Assembly: GCF_900143515.1 (NCBI RefSeq)
Contig: NZ_FSQT01000002.1
Span: 1,117,501-1,181,500, forward strand
Length of the DNA stretch: 64,000 nucleotides
Source of the DNA: Micromonospora cremea
GTDB taxonomy: Bacteria; Actinomycetota; Actinomycetes; Mycobacteriales; Micromonosporaceae
Direction: 5' to 3'
Shown here: in pieces, positions 43,387 through 50,744 of the stretch
How positions within the stretch are numbered: position 1 is the first letter of the stretch
Layout: the number at the start of each line of letters is the position of its first letter
The notes under the pieces: model-generated
Seen by the model: the letters and a program-made list of their open reading frames with translations, nothing else
Databases searched by the model: none
What the model was told of the DNA's origin: nothing
Made by a program: the position numbers and the translations under genes

Positions 43387-43635
43387 TCAGACCGGTCTAC
43401 CTCGAGGTGGAACGCCGCGGACATCCGTGCGCTTCTTGGCGCCCTGAATGCCCATGCCCGTGAAGCCACTGGTCCCCTCGACTCCGGTGGGTGCGACAGT
43501 CAGGTTCAGCTCGGCCTGAACCTGGTGCACCTGCGGAACCGACGGTCGTGCGGCCGCGAGGGCCACCCGGACAGCCGACAGCGGAGCGTGGACAGCTGGC
43601 ATCGCCGCCAGACGCTCATAGGTGAAGATCTCCAC
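43387..43635 (-). CDS. whiB7 leader ORF (regulatory upstream ORF)
   Basis: 82 codons from GTG 43635, with GGGAGG 8-10 nt upstream, an excellent ribosome-binding site. The product begins MEIFTYERLAAMPAVHAPLS and ends in a basic tail, RGVPPRGRPV. It stops 23 nt before the terminator stem. In known whiB7 leaders, slow translation of an upstream ORF lets an antiterminator form. Here the last codons contain GTTCC-A-CCTCGAGG, complementary to the 5' side of the terminator. It is probably regulatory, though at 82 residues a functional protein is possible. Confidence 0.7.
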   Translation of the reverse strand: MEIFTYERLAAMPAVHAPLSAVRVALAAARPSVPQVHQVQAELNLTVAPTGVEGTSGFTGMGIQGAKKRTDVRGVPPRGRPV

Positions 43636-43720
43636 GGGTGCCACCTCCCTCACGTTCCTCGAATCGACCGGACCAACCCCGTGAGCAGCCGGAATGGCGC
43701 CGCTCGCGTGGTGTGTTCTG

Positions 43721-43758
43721 AGGTTATTCCTCGCGCCGGGGCGAGGGCAAACGAATTT
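43721..43758 (-). promoter_or_regulatory. Probable WhiB7-type autoregulated promoter
   Basis: Minus-strand TTGCCC (43750-43745), an 18-nt spacer and TAACCT (43726-43721), with an AT-rich AAATT (43758-43754) 3 nt before the -35 element, the known WhiB7 promoter hallmark. It overlaps the uvrD2 stop codon and lies 86 nt before the upstream ORF start. Confidence 0.6.
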
Positions 43759-45922
43759 ACGACGAGATTTCGAAAGTTTTCTCCGGGCAGACGTCGTCCA
43801 CCCCCGCGCCCCCGACGAGCGCCAGCACCGACTCCCCATAGAGGCCCAGCTTGCGGGGGCCGATGCCGGCGATGGCGATCAATTCCTCCGGCCGGCCGGG
43901 CCGCCGCTCGGCCAGCGCGATCAGCGTGGCGTCGGTGAAGACCACGTACGCGGGGACCTTCTGCGCCCCGGCCACCCGCTGCCGCCACTCGCGCAGCCGT
44001 TCGTGCAGCTCATCGTCGATGTCGGACGGACAGGTGGGGCAACGGCCCAGCTTGCGGTCCGGGCCGGCGAGCAGGGTGGCGCCGCAGATCCGGCAGGAGA
44101 CGATCTGGGCCCGGCGCCGCTCGGGGCGCCGGACCGGACCGGCGCCACCGGTGGCCCGCTCGGTCCCGCCGGAGCGGTCCAGTTGGGGCAGGAACCGCGA
44201 CGGCCGCCGGGCCCGTCCGCCCGGCGAGCGCGCGGCGGCGTACGACAGCCAGAGCCACTGCCGGGCCCGGGTGATGCCGACGTAGAGCAGGCGGCGCTCC
44301 TCCTCGACCTGCTCGACGGTCTTCGCGTACGTGGTGGGCAGGGTGCCCTCGGCGAGGCCGACCAGGAAGACCGCGTCCCACTCCAGCCCCTTGGCCGAGT
44401 GCAGCGAGGCCAGCGTCACCCCGTCCACCGTCGGCACGTGCTGCTGGGCGGCCCGACGGGCCAGCTCCTCGGTGAAGTCGGCCAGGGTGACCGGGCGCTC
44501 GACCGCCGCCGCCTCGCCGATCGGCACCACCTCGGGGGTGGCCGCGTGCTCCTCGGCGAGCTGGACCAGCGCGGCCAGCGCCTCCCACCGCTCACGGGCC
44601 GCGCCGCCGGCCGGGGGCGCGTCCGGGGCCCAACCGACCGCGGTGAGCGCCTCGACGACGGCGGTCGGCAGCGGGGTCTCCCCGGGGATCGACCGGGTGG
44701 CGGCGCGCAGCGCGACCATCGCCTGGCGCACCTCGGCCCGCTCGAAGAACCGCTCCGCGCCCTGCACCACGTACGGCACCGCGGCCTCGGTGAGTGCCTT
44801 CTCGTACGCCTCGGACTGCGCGTTGATCCGGAACAGGACGGCGATCTCCTTGGCCGGTGTGCCCGCGTCGATCAGAGACCGGCAGCGGGCGGCCACCGCG
44901 TTCGCCTCGGCCGGCTCGTCGGTGAAGATCCGCAGGTCCGGCTCGGGGCCGGGCGGCCGCTGTCCGCTCAACTCCAGCCGCAGCCGCGCCTCGGTGCCGC
45001 GGGCCTGGGAGATCACCGCGTTGGCCAACCCGACGACCTGCGGGGTGGACCGGTAGTCACGAACCAGCCGGATCACGGTGGCGCCCCGGTGCCTGCGCGG
45101 GAAGTCGACCAGGTACGCCGAGGTAGCCCCGGTGAACGAGTAGATCGTCTGGCTGGCGTCGCCGACCACGGTCAGGTCGTTCCGGCCGCCCAGCCAGGCG
45201 TCCAGCAACCGTTGCTGGAGCGGGTTGACGTCCTGGTACTCGTCCACCACGAAGTGCCGGTACTGGCCGCGGACCTGCTCGCCGACGTCCGGGTGCTCCT
45301 CGATGCCCCACACCGCGGCGCGCAGCATGTCCTCGAAGTCGATCACGCCGTTCGAGCGCTTGAGCTGCTCGTACGCGGTGAACACCTCGGCCACCTTCGT
45401 CGGCTCGTGCGGCGTGTCGCGCAGCGCGCGGGCCGCCGAGACCACGTACTCCCCCGGCTCGACCAGCGACGACTTGGCCCACTCGATCTCGCCGGCCAGG
45501 TCCCGCGCGGCGGCCCGGTCGGTCCGCAGGCCAACCCGGGCCGCGGCGAGGGTGACCAGCCGCACCTTGCTGTCCAGCAGCTCGGGCATGGCCCGGCCGG
45601 CCAGCAGCCGGGGGGCGAAGTAGCGCACCTGGCGCAGTGCGGCGGCGTGGAAAGTGCGCGCCTGCACGCCACCCACCCCGAGGACGGTGAGTCGACTCCG
45701 CATCTCGGCGGCGGCCCGGGCGGTGAAGGTGACCGCGAGCACGTGCCGGGGGGAGATCTCGCCCGAGAGCGCCCGGTGGGCGATCCGGGAGGTGATCGCG
45801 CGGGTCTTGCCGGTACCGGCGCCGGCCAGGATGCAGACCGGGCCGGCGGGTGCGGTCACCGCGGAGCGCTGCTCCGGGTCCAGCCCGGCGAGCACGCGTT
45901 CCGACTCTGAGTGAACCACCAC
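43757..45922 (-). CDS. uvrD2: DNA helicase UvrD2 (SF1A) with zinc finger and HRDC domain
   Basis: 721 residues. Walker A AGAGTGKTRAI, motif II VDEYQDVN, GDASQTIYSF and the late motif [22 protein letters not shown] define a UvrD-type helicase. The C-terminal zinc finger (CRICGATLL ... CPTCPS) and the HRDC domain around ALAERRPGRPEELIAIAGIG match mycobacterial UvrD2 rather than UvrD1. It unwinds DNA in repair and is essential in mycobacteria. ATG 45922. Its start is divergent from the mycoredoxin gene. Confidence 0.93.
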   Translation of the reverse strand: MVVHSESERVLAGLDPEQRSAVTAPAGPVCILAGAGTGKTRAITSRIAHRALSGEISPRHVLAVTFTARAAAEMRSRLTVLGVGGVQARTFHAAALRQVRYFAPRLLAGRAMPELLDSKVRLVTLAAARVGLRTDRAAARDLAGEIEWAKSSLVEPGEYVVSAARALRDTPHEPTKVAEVFTAYEQLKRSNGVIDFEDMLRAAVWGIEEHPDVGEQVRGQYRHFVVDEYQDVNPLQQRLLDAWLGGRNDLTVVGDASQTIYSFTGATSAYLVDFPRRHRGATVIRLVRDYRSTPQVVGLANAVISQARGTEARLRLELSGQRPPGPEPDLRIFTDEPAEANAVAARCRSLIDAGTPAKEIAVLFRINAQSEAYEKALTEAAVPYVVQGAERFFERAEVRQAMVALRAATRSIPGETPLPTAVVEALTAVGWAPDAPPAGGAARERWEALAALVQLAEEHAATPEVVPIGEAAAVERPVTLADFTEELARRAAQQHVPTVDGVTLASLHSAKGLEWDAVFLVGLAEGTLPTTYAKTVEQVEEERRLLYVGITRARQWLWLSYAAARSPGGRARRPSRFLPQLDRSGGTERATGGAGPVRRPERRRAQIVSCRICGATLLAGPDRKLGRCPTCPSDIDDELHERLREWRQRVAGAQKVPAYVVFTDATLIALAERRPGRPEELIAIAGIGPRKLGLYGESVLALVGGAGVDDVCPEKTFEISS

Positions 45923-45929
45923 AACCAGG

Positions 45930-45956
45930 AATCATCTCAGCCGTCCCGGACGTTGC
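45930..45956 (+). promoter_or_regulatory. SigR-type promoter of the mycoredoxin gene
   Basis: GGAAT (45930-45934), a 19-nt spacer and GTT (45954-45956) match the SigR consensus with the same spacing as the sigR promoter in this window. The start codon is about 59 nt downstream. Confidence 0.7.
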
Positions 45957-46014
45957 AGCGAACAGCCTCGGCTTGATCCGCAAGCCGGCGGCGGATGAGT
46001 TGGAGGGCCCGACC

Positions 46015-46257
46015 ATGCTGACGATGTATTCCACCCCCTGGTGCGGCTACTGCCACCGGCTGAAGTCGCAGCTAGACCGGGAGGGCATCGGGTACGAGGT
46101 GGTCGACATCGAGCAGGACCCGAAGGCCGCTGAGTTCGTCATGAGCGTCAACGGCGGCAACCAGACGGTGCCGACGCTGCGCTTCGCCGACGGCAGCGCC
46201 CTGACCAATCCCTCGATCACCCAGGTCAAGCAGCACCTGACGAGCCTCACCGCCTGA
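46015..46257 (+). CDS. mrx1: Mycoredoxin (mycothiol-dependent glutaredoxin-like)
   Basis: 80 residues. MLTMYSTPWCGYCHRLK has the CGYC active site of mycoredoxin-1, which reduces protein-mycothiol mixed disulfides using one or both cysteines. QTVPTLRFADG is the cis-proline segment of the thioredoxin fold. ATG 46015 with GGAGGG 8 nt upstream. A SigR-type promoter lies upstream, consistent with thiol-stress induction. Confidence 0.92.
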   Translation: MLTMYSTPWCGYCHRLKSQLDREGIGYEVVDIEQDPKAAEFVMSVNGGNQTVPTLRFADGSALTNPSITQVKQHLTSLTA

Positions 46258-46280
46258 CCGACCGGGTCATTCTCGACGAG

Positions 46281-46307
46281 CGGCCGCCCCCCCTTTCGGG
46301 GCGGCCG
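46281..46307. terminator. Terminator between mycoredoxin and MFS genes
   Basis: CGGCCGCCCC and GGGGCGGCCG form a perfect 10-bp stem with a 7-nt loop, extended by GACGA/TCGTC outside. It separates convergent genes. Confidence 0.8.
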
Positions 46308-46327
46308 TTCGTCGTGTCCAGTATCCG

Positions 46328-47623
46328 TCAGCGTCGCGGCGACCGGTGGCTCCCGGTCGCCACCTGCTGGTCGGCGTCGTCCGCCGGGCGCCGGGGCGCG
46401 GGAAGGATCGGGCCGGTCGGCGGTGTGGGCGGGCGCGCGCCGGGCGGCGCGCTGAGGTGCCGGCCCCGCCAGAGGTAACCGCCGGCGATCAGGGTGGCCA
46501 CCCCGACCAGCGCGAACAGCGCCCGGTAGTCCACAAACCCGACCAGCAGGGCGCCCGCGCCGATGGAGAACGCCTGTGGCCCGCCGACCACCGCCTCGGT
46601 GGCGGCGGCGGCCCGGCCGACCAGCCCGGGCGGGGTGCGCCGCTGGATCAGCGTGTGCAGCCCCACCATGGTCAGCGGGAGCGAGACGCCGGCCAGCAGC
46701 ACCGCCGCGACCCCGAGCCGGAGATCGGGGTACGCGAGCGCGAGCGCGGCCGGCCCGAAGAAGGCGACCCCGGCGGCCAGCGTGCCGACCTCGCCGAGCC
46801 GACGGACCAGCGCCGGCGAGCAGAGCCCGCCGAGCAGCCCACCCACGCCCTGCACGGTGACCAGCACGCCCACGAACGCGGCGTCCCGATCGAGCCCCTG
46901 GTCGACGTAGGCGAAGATGAGCGACTCGCTGAAGCCCATCACCAGCGACCCGAGCCCGTAACCGAGCAGGGCCCGGCGCAGAGCCGGCTCGCCGGCCAGG
47001 TGTCGCAGCCCGGCACCCAGCTCGGCCGGCCAGCGCAGCCGTACGGTCGGCGGCGCCGGCTGCGGCGTGGGCAGCGCGGTCACCACGGCGGCCGCGGTCA
47101 GGAACCCGACCATGCCGATCCCGGCCAGCGCCCACCCGCCGATCGCCGCGTAGAGCGCCGCGCCGGCCAGCGGGCCGATCAGCCGCAACCCCTGGCGTAC
47201 GGTCTGCAACACCCCGTTCGCCTCGGCCAGCAACTCGACCGGCACCAGTTGTCGGATCAGCCCGCTGAGCGCCGCGCTGAGCGTGATGTAGGACAGGCCG
47301 TACAGGGCGGCCACCAGGTAGACGAGCCAGACGTCGCCCGCGTCCCGGACCGTGAACAACGGGGTGAGCAGCACCGCGGTGACCAGGTTCGCGGCCAGGA
47401 AGAAGGGCCGGCGCGGGTAGCGGTCGACGAACCAGCCGACCAGCGGCGCGAGCGTCATCGGGGCGATGACGGCGAAGATCGTGGCGCCGGCGAGCCCGTC
47501 GGAGCCGGTCAGGTCCTTGACCCAGATCGCGAGCGCGAGCAGCAGGATCGACTCGGCGGTCATGCTGGCCAGCAGGCCCCCGAAGAGCAGGCGAAAGTCG
47601 GGTCGGCGCAGGACGGTGCGCAT
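46328..47623 (-). CDS. 12-TM MFS exporter (macrolide-efflux-like)
   Basis: 431 residues, about twelve hydrophobic segments. RTVLRRPDFRLLFGGLLASM opens the protein, VGWFVDRYPRRPFFLAANL is MFS motif A, and VQGVGGLLGGL lies in the second half. The pattern resembles MFS_3/MefA-like drug efflux proteins, but substrate is not readable. ATG 47623 has GGAGGG 4-5 nt upstream. The tail is proline-rich and basic. Confidence 0.78.
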   Translation of the reverse strand: MRTVLRRPDFRLLFGGLLASMTAESILLLALAIWVKDLTGSDGLAGATIFAVIAPMTLAPLVGWFVDRYPRRPFFLAANLVTAVLLTPLFTVRDAGDVWLVYLVAALYGLSYITLSAALSGLIRQLVPVELLAEANGVLQTVRQGLRLIGPLAGAALYAAIGGWALAGIGMVGFLTAAAVVTALPTPQPAPPTVRLRWPAELGAGLRHLAGEPALRRALLGYGLGSLVMGFSESLIFAYVDQGLDRDAAFVGVLVTVQGVGGLLGGLCSPALVRRLGEVGTLAAGVAFFGPAALALAYPDLRLGVAAVLLAGVSLPLTMVGLHTLIQRRTPPGLVGRAAAATEAVVGGPQAFSIGAGALLVGFVDYRALFALVGVATLIAGGYLWRGRHLSAPPGARPPTPPTGPILPAPRRPADDADQQVATGSHRSPRR

Positions 47624-47771
47624 GGGTCCCTCCGGCGGGGATGGCGCGCCCGGGCGGGCGTGGTCGACGGGGCCGCGACCTCGGGGCGCACCGTCGTCCG
47701 GCGTACCCGAGGTCCATTTTTCGCGAGACACGCCCCCGCCGGAACTTCCGACGCCGGCCGCGCCGTCCATA

Positions 47772-47800
47772 CTGACCGTGGGGGGCGAATTTCATACAGT
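47772..47800 (+). promoter_or_regulatory. Probable promoter of the XRE-DUF5753 gene
   Basis: CTGACC (47772-47777), a 17-nt spacer and TACAGT (47795-47800), about 40 nt before the start. Confidence 0.4.
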
Positions 47801-47840
47801 TACCGTCGCGTCTGCGGCGGTCGACGGGAAAGAGGAGATC

Positions 47841-48821
47841 GTGCCTCCTGCCGCACCCAGCCCGATCCTGCGTCGTCGCCGGTTGGGCACCGAGTTGCGC
47901 CGCCTGCGTGAGGCCGCGGGCCTGACCGGGGACCAGGTCATCGAGCGGATCGGCTGGGCCTCCGCGTCGAAACTGTCCCGGCTGGAGAACGGCCGCAGCC
48001 GACCCGACCCGCAGGACGTCGGGGTGCTGCTCGACCTCTACGGTGCCGACGCGGCACTGCACGAGGAGCTGCTCGGGATCACCAGCGAGGCCGGCGACAT
48101 GCGGGGCTGGTTGAAGAACTTCCCGGTGATGACGCAGCAGCAGCGCAGTTGGGCCGAGTTGGAGGCGGGCTGCGCGGAGATCTCCGAGTACAACCCGGTG
48201 CTGGTGCCGGGGCTGTTGCAGACCCCCGGGTACGCGCAGGTCCGGATCGTCTCGGCCCGTCAGGTGGCCGAGGGCGCCGGTGAACCGCAGCCCGGCGAGG
48301 AGCCCGAGACCGAGGTGCAGGCACGGCTGGCCCGCCAGACGCTGCTCACCCGGGAGCCCGACGCGCCCCGCTACACAGCCGTGCTGGAGGAGGCGGCCCT
48401 CGGCCGCCGGGCCGGGCCGCCCGAGGTGCTGCACGAGCAACTCCGCCAGCTCTGCGAGCTGGCCCTGCTGCCCAACGTGACGCTGCACGTGCTGCTCCGG
48501 GACACCCAGATCGGCGATTGGTTCCTTCCGCCGACCGCGTTCTCCCTCTACCGGTTCGCCGATCCGCTCGATCCGGAGACGCTGGCCATTGAAGGGGGGT
48601 TCACCGACGTCATGTCGACCGAGGCAATCGCGCTAAATCGCTATAAAGTGGTGTTCGAGTGGCTATGCACGGCGGCACTTACCGCCTCGGACACCCTCTC
48701 CTGGCTGATCGAGGCGACGGGACGGCTGACCGAGGCGGCGCCCCCTTCCACAGTGGCGTTCGGGCCGGCAACGGCGCCGCCCCAACGCCGCCGGGCCTCG
48801 GGGCGGCTGACGGAACGGTGA
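47841..48821 (+). CDS. XRE-family regulator with DUF5753
   Basis: 326 residues. The N-terminal helix-turn-helix reads LGTELRRLREAAGLTGDQVIERIGWASASKLSRLENGR. The DUF5753 part (from about residue 100) has AEISEYNPVLVPGLLQTPGYAQ and a late FTDVMSTEAI segment. Such proteins nearly always precede a small DUF397 gene, as here, and act as development or stress regulators in streptomycetes. GTG 47841 with AGAGGAGATC upstream. Confidence 0.9.
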   Translation: MPPAAPSPILRRRRLGTELRRLREAAGLTGDQVIERIGWASASKLSRLENGRSRPDPQDVGVLLDLYGADAALHEELLGITSEAGDMRGWLKNFPVMTQQQRSWAELEAGCAEISEYNPVLVPGLLQTPGYAQVRIVSARQVAEGAGEPQPGEEPETEVQARLARQTLLTREPDAPRYTAVLEEAALGRRAGPPEVLHEQLRQLCELALLPNVTLHVLLRDTQIGDWFLPPTAFSLYRFADPLDPETLAIEGGFTDVMSTEAIALNRYKVVFEWLCTAALTASDTLSWLIEATGRLTEAAPPSTVAFGPATAPPQRRRASGRLTER

Positions 48822-48895
48822 TCCACGGGGGACCCTCCGTCGGGGCGTGCGGCACCACTCGTCCCATCGGAGCGGTTCACACCAGGAGCAGAAGC

Positions 48896-49135
48896 ATGAA
48901 CGACATCCGCAACACGCCGTCCGTCCCCGCCCACCGACTGTCGGACGCCCCGTGGCGTACCAGCACGCGCAGCCAGACCTCCAACTGCGTGGAGGTCGCT
49001 CCGCTGGGCACCGGCCCATCGGCGGTCGCTCTGCGCGACAGCAAGGACCGGGGTGGCCCGGTGCTGCTGTTCAACCGGGCGGGTTGGCTCGGCTTCATCG
49101 CCGGCGCGAAGAAGGGCCAGTTCGATCTGACCTGA
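48896..49135 (+). CDS. DUF397 protein partnered with the XRE regulator
   Basis: 79 residues. WRTSTRSQTSNCVEVAPLG, then VALRDSKDRGGPVLLFNRAGWLGFIAGAKKGQFD are the complete DUF397 signature. These proteins are partners of XRE-DUF5753 regulators, in some cases likened to toxin-antitoxin or anti-sigma-like switches. ATG 48896, CAGGAG about 9 nt upstream, 74 bp after the regulator stop. Confidence 0.9.
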   Translation: MNDIRNTPSVPAHRLSDAPWRTSTRSQTSNCVEVAPLGTGPSAVALRDSKDRGGPVLLFNRAGWLGFIAGAKKGQFDLT

Positions 49136-49147
49136 TCCGGTGACCGG

Positions 49148-49182
49148 GACGGGGCCGTCGGCGCACTGCCGGCGGCCCCGTC
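49148..49182. terminator. Terminator after the DUF397 gene
   Basis: GACGGGGCCG and CGGCCCCGTC form a 10-bp stem, extended inward with one mismatch, 12 nt after the stop codon. Confidence 0.7.
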
Positions 49183-49349
49183 GCGTTACCCGCCGCCGAC
49201 CCCGCTGAGCAGCCATCCGCCGATCGGACGAGGCTCGAAACCAATAGGCGCGTTTCAGTTGCTGGGACGAACACGCGGCGTAACATGGCCATCGAGATAC
49301 GTGGAACTTCCACACTGGCTCATCCGTCGCGGTTCATCCGGAGACCCTC

Positions 49350-49625
49350 ATGCGGTTCCTGATCGTTCGCACCGACATCCGCGCCGTCGCTGACGGGGAC
49401 ATCGCCGCCGCCTGGGCGGACGGCCATCGACTCCGCGACGAGACGACCGCCCCCGAGCCACGCCGGCAGATCGTGCACGCCGAGGACCGCGACGCCGCGC
49501 TGCTGCTGGCCCGGGCACTCGCCACGGTCGGCGCGGTCCGCGCCGGCAAGCAACGGGTCAAGGTCCTGCCGCTGAGCGAAGCCCGACCCGCGTTCCGGCA
49601 CAGACCGGGCCACACCGTCACCTGA
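49350..49625 (+). CDS. Small hypothetical protein
   Basis: 91 residues beginning MRFLIVRTDIRAVADGD, soluble, with an acidic N-terminal part and a basic C-terminus (ARPAFRHRPGHTVT). GGAG lies 6 nt before the ATG and strong terminators follow, so it looks like a genuine single-gene unit. No family is recognised. Confidence 0.55.
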   Translation: MRFLIVRTDIRAVADGDIAAAWADGHRLRDETTAPEPRRQIVHAEDRDAALLLARALATVGAVRAGKQRVKVLPLSEARPAFRHRPGHTVT

Positions 49626-49637
49626 CCCACGAGACGT

Positions 49638-49693
49638 CCGTCGTGGTCGGACCGGCTCCCCCGCCGCGTTTTCGCCCCAGCCGACCACGACGG
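49638..49693. terminator. Terminator hairpin after the small hypothetical gene
   Basis: CCGTCGTGGTCGG and CCGACCACGACGG form a perfect 13-bp stem with a 30-nt loop that contains TTTT. Confidence 0.55.
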
Positions 49694-49701
49694 CCCGTGT
49701 T

Positions 49702-49743
49702 CCCGGCCCGTGACCGCCGCGGCAACGGCGGCCACGGGCCGGG
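49702..49743. terminator. Terminator hairpin downstream of nudC
   Basis: CCCGGCCCGTG and CACGGGCCGGG pair (11 bp), with an inner CCGCCG/CGGCGG stem and a 6-nt loop, just beyond the nudC stop on the minus strand. Confidence 0.7.
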
Positions 49744-49750
49744 ACCGTGT

Positions 49751-50710
49751 TCACCGGTCGGCGTCCACCCAGCCGTCCAGCCAGCGGTGGATGAGGAACA
49801 GCGCGATCGACGACGGTGGCGGCAGGATCAGCTGGGCCCCGTCGCCCACGTCCACGGTCCTCCCGGCCAGCGCCGCCCCGATCTCCCGCCGAGTGAACCA
49901 GCGGGCGTAGGCGATCTCGGACGGGTCGACCTCCACCGGGTCGGTCGGGTCGGCGGTGGCCAGGAAGCCCAGCATCAGCGAGCCGGGGAACGGCCACGCC
50001 TGGCTGCCCACGTACCCGATCCGCTCGACCCCGATGCCCACCTCCTCGCGGACCTCGCGCAGCACGGCGGCCTCCGCCGACTCCCCCGGCTCCACGTAGC
50101 CGGCCAGGCAGGAGTAGCGCCGGCCGCCCGGGGTCCCCGGCCAGCCGGCGTTGTTGCCGAGAAGGCAGCGCCCGTCCGGGCCGTCGACGCCGTCGTGCAC
50201 CAGCACGATCATCGCCGGGTCGGTGCGCGGCCAGATCCGCCCGCCGTTGCGGTCCACCCGGGACCAACCGGCCTCGTCCATGACGGTCGGTGCTCCGGTG
50301 GCCGCCGAGTAGCCGTGCCGGGTGTGCCAGTTGACCAGCGCCAGCGCGGTGGTGAAGATGCCGGCCTCGCGGTCGCCGAGCAGGTGGCCCACCTCGCGCA
50401 GGTTGACCGCCCGGGTGCCCGGCAGCACCGGCAGCGGCGTGTCGACCGCGAAGACCGGCACCCCGTCCGGCTCGACACCGAGGAACATCGCGATCGACTC
50501 CGACCCGGCCGGCACGTCCGCCGCCCCGAACAGCACCAACGCCGGAGGCGACGCCTCGGTACGCGCCAGCGTCCGCCCCTCGTCGGTCGAGTCGAGCAGC
50601 AGCACCCGGGCACGCAGCCACGCCTCGGTCAGCCACTGCGCATCGCCCCGCCGGTGCGCGGCCCGGTCCAGCGTGGACCGGGCCAGCGGTGGCGACGTCT
50701 CCCCACTCAC
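49751..50710 (-). CDS. nudC: NudC-like NAD(H) pyrophosphatase lacking the zinc ribbon
   Basis: 319 residues. The Nudix box is GYVEPGESAEAAVLREVREEVGI, followed by the NudC signature SQAWPFPGSLMLGF. NudC cleaves NAD(H) and can remove NAD caps from RNA. In most NudC proteins a four-cysteine zinc ribbon sits between the N-terminal and Nudix domains. Here the equivalent segment (NWHTRHGYSAATGAPT and following 30 residues) has no cysteine. ATG 50710 region begins MSGETSPP. Confidence 0.87.
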   Translation of the reverse strand: MSGETSPPLARSTLDRAAHRRGDAQWLTEAWLRARVLLLDSTDEGRTLARTEASPPALVLFGAADVPAGSESIAMFLGVEPDGVPVFAVDTPLPVLPGTRAVNLREVGHLLGDREAGIFTTALALVNWHTRHGYSAATGAPTVMDEAGWSRVDRNGGRIWPRTDPAMIVLVHDGVDGPDGRCLLGNNAGWPGTPGGRRYSCLAGYVEPGESAEAAVLREVREEVGIGVERIGYVGSQAWPFPGSLMLGFLATADPTDPVEVDPSEIAYARWFTRREIGAALAGRTVDVGDGAQLILPPPSSIALFLIHRWLDGWVDADR

Positions 50711-50744
50711 GCCGCGCCCTCCGCGGCCGGCGCGGGCCTCCGGC

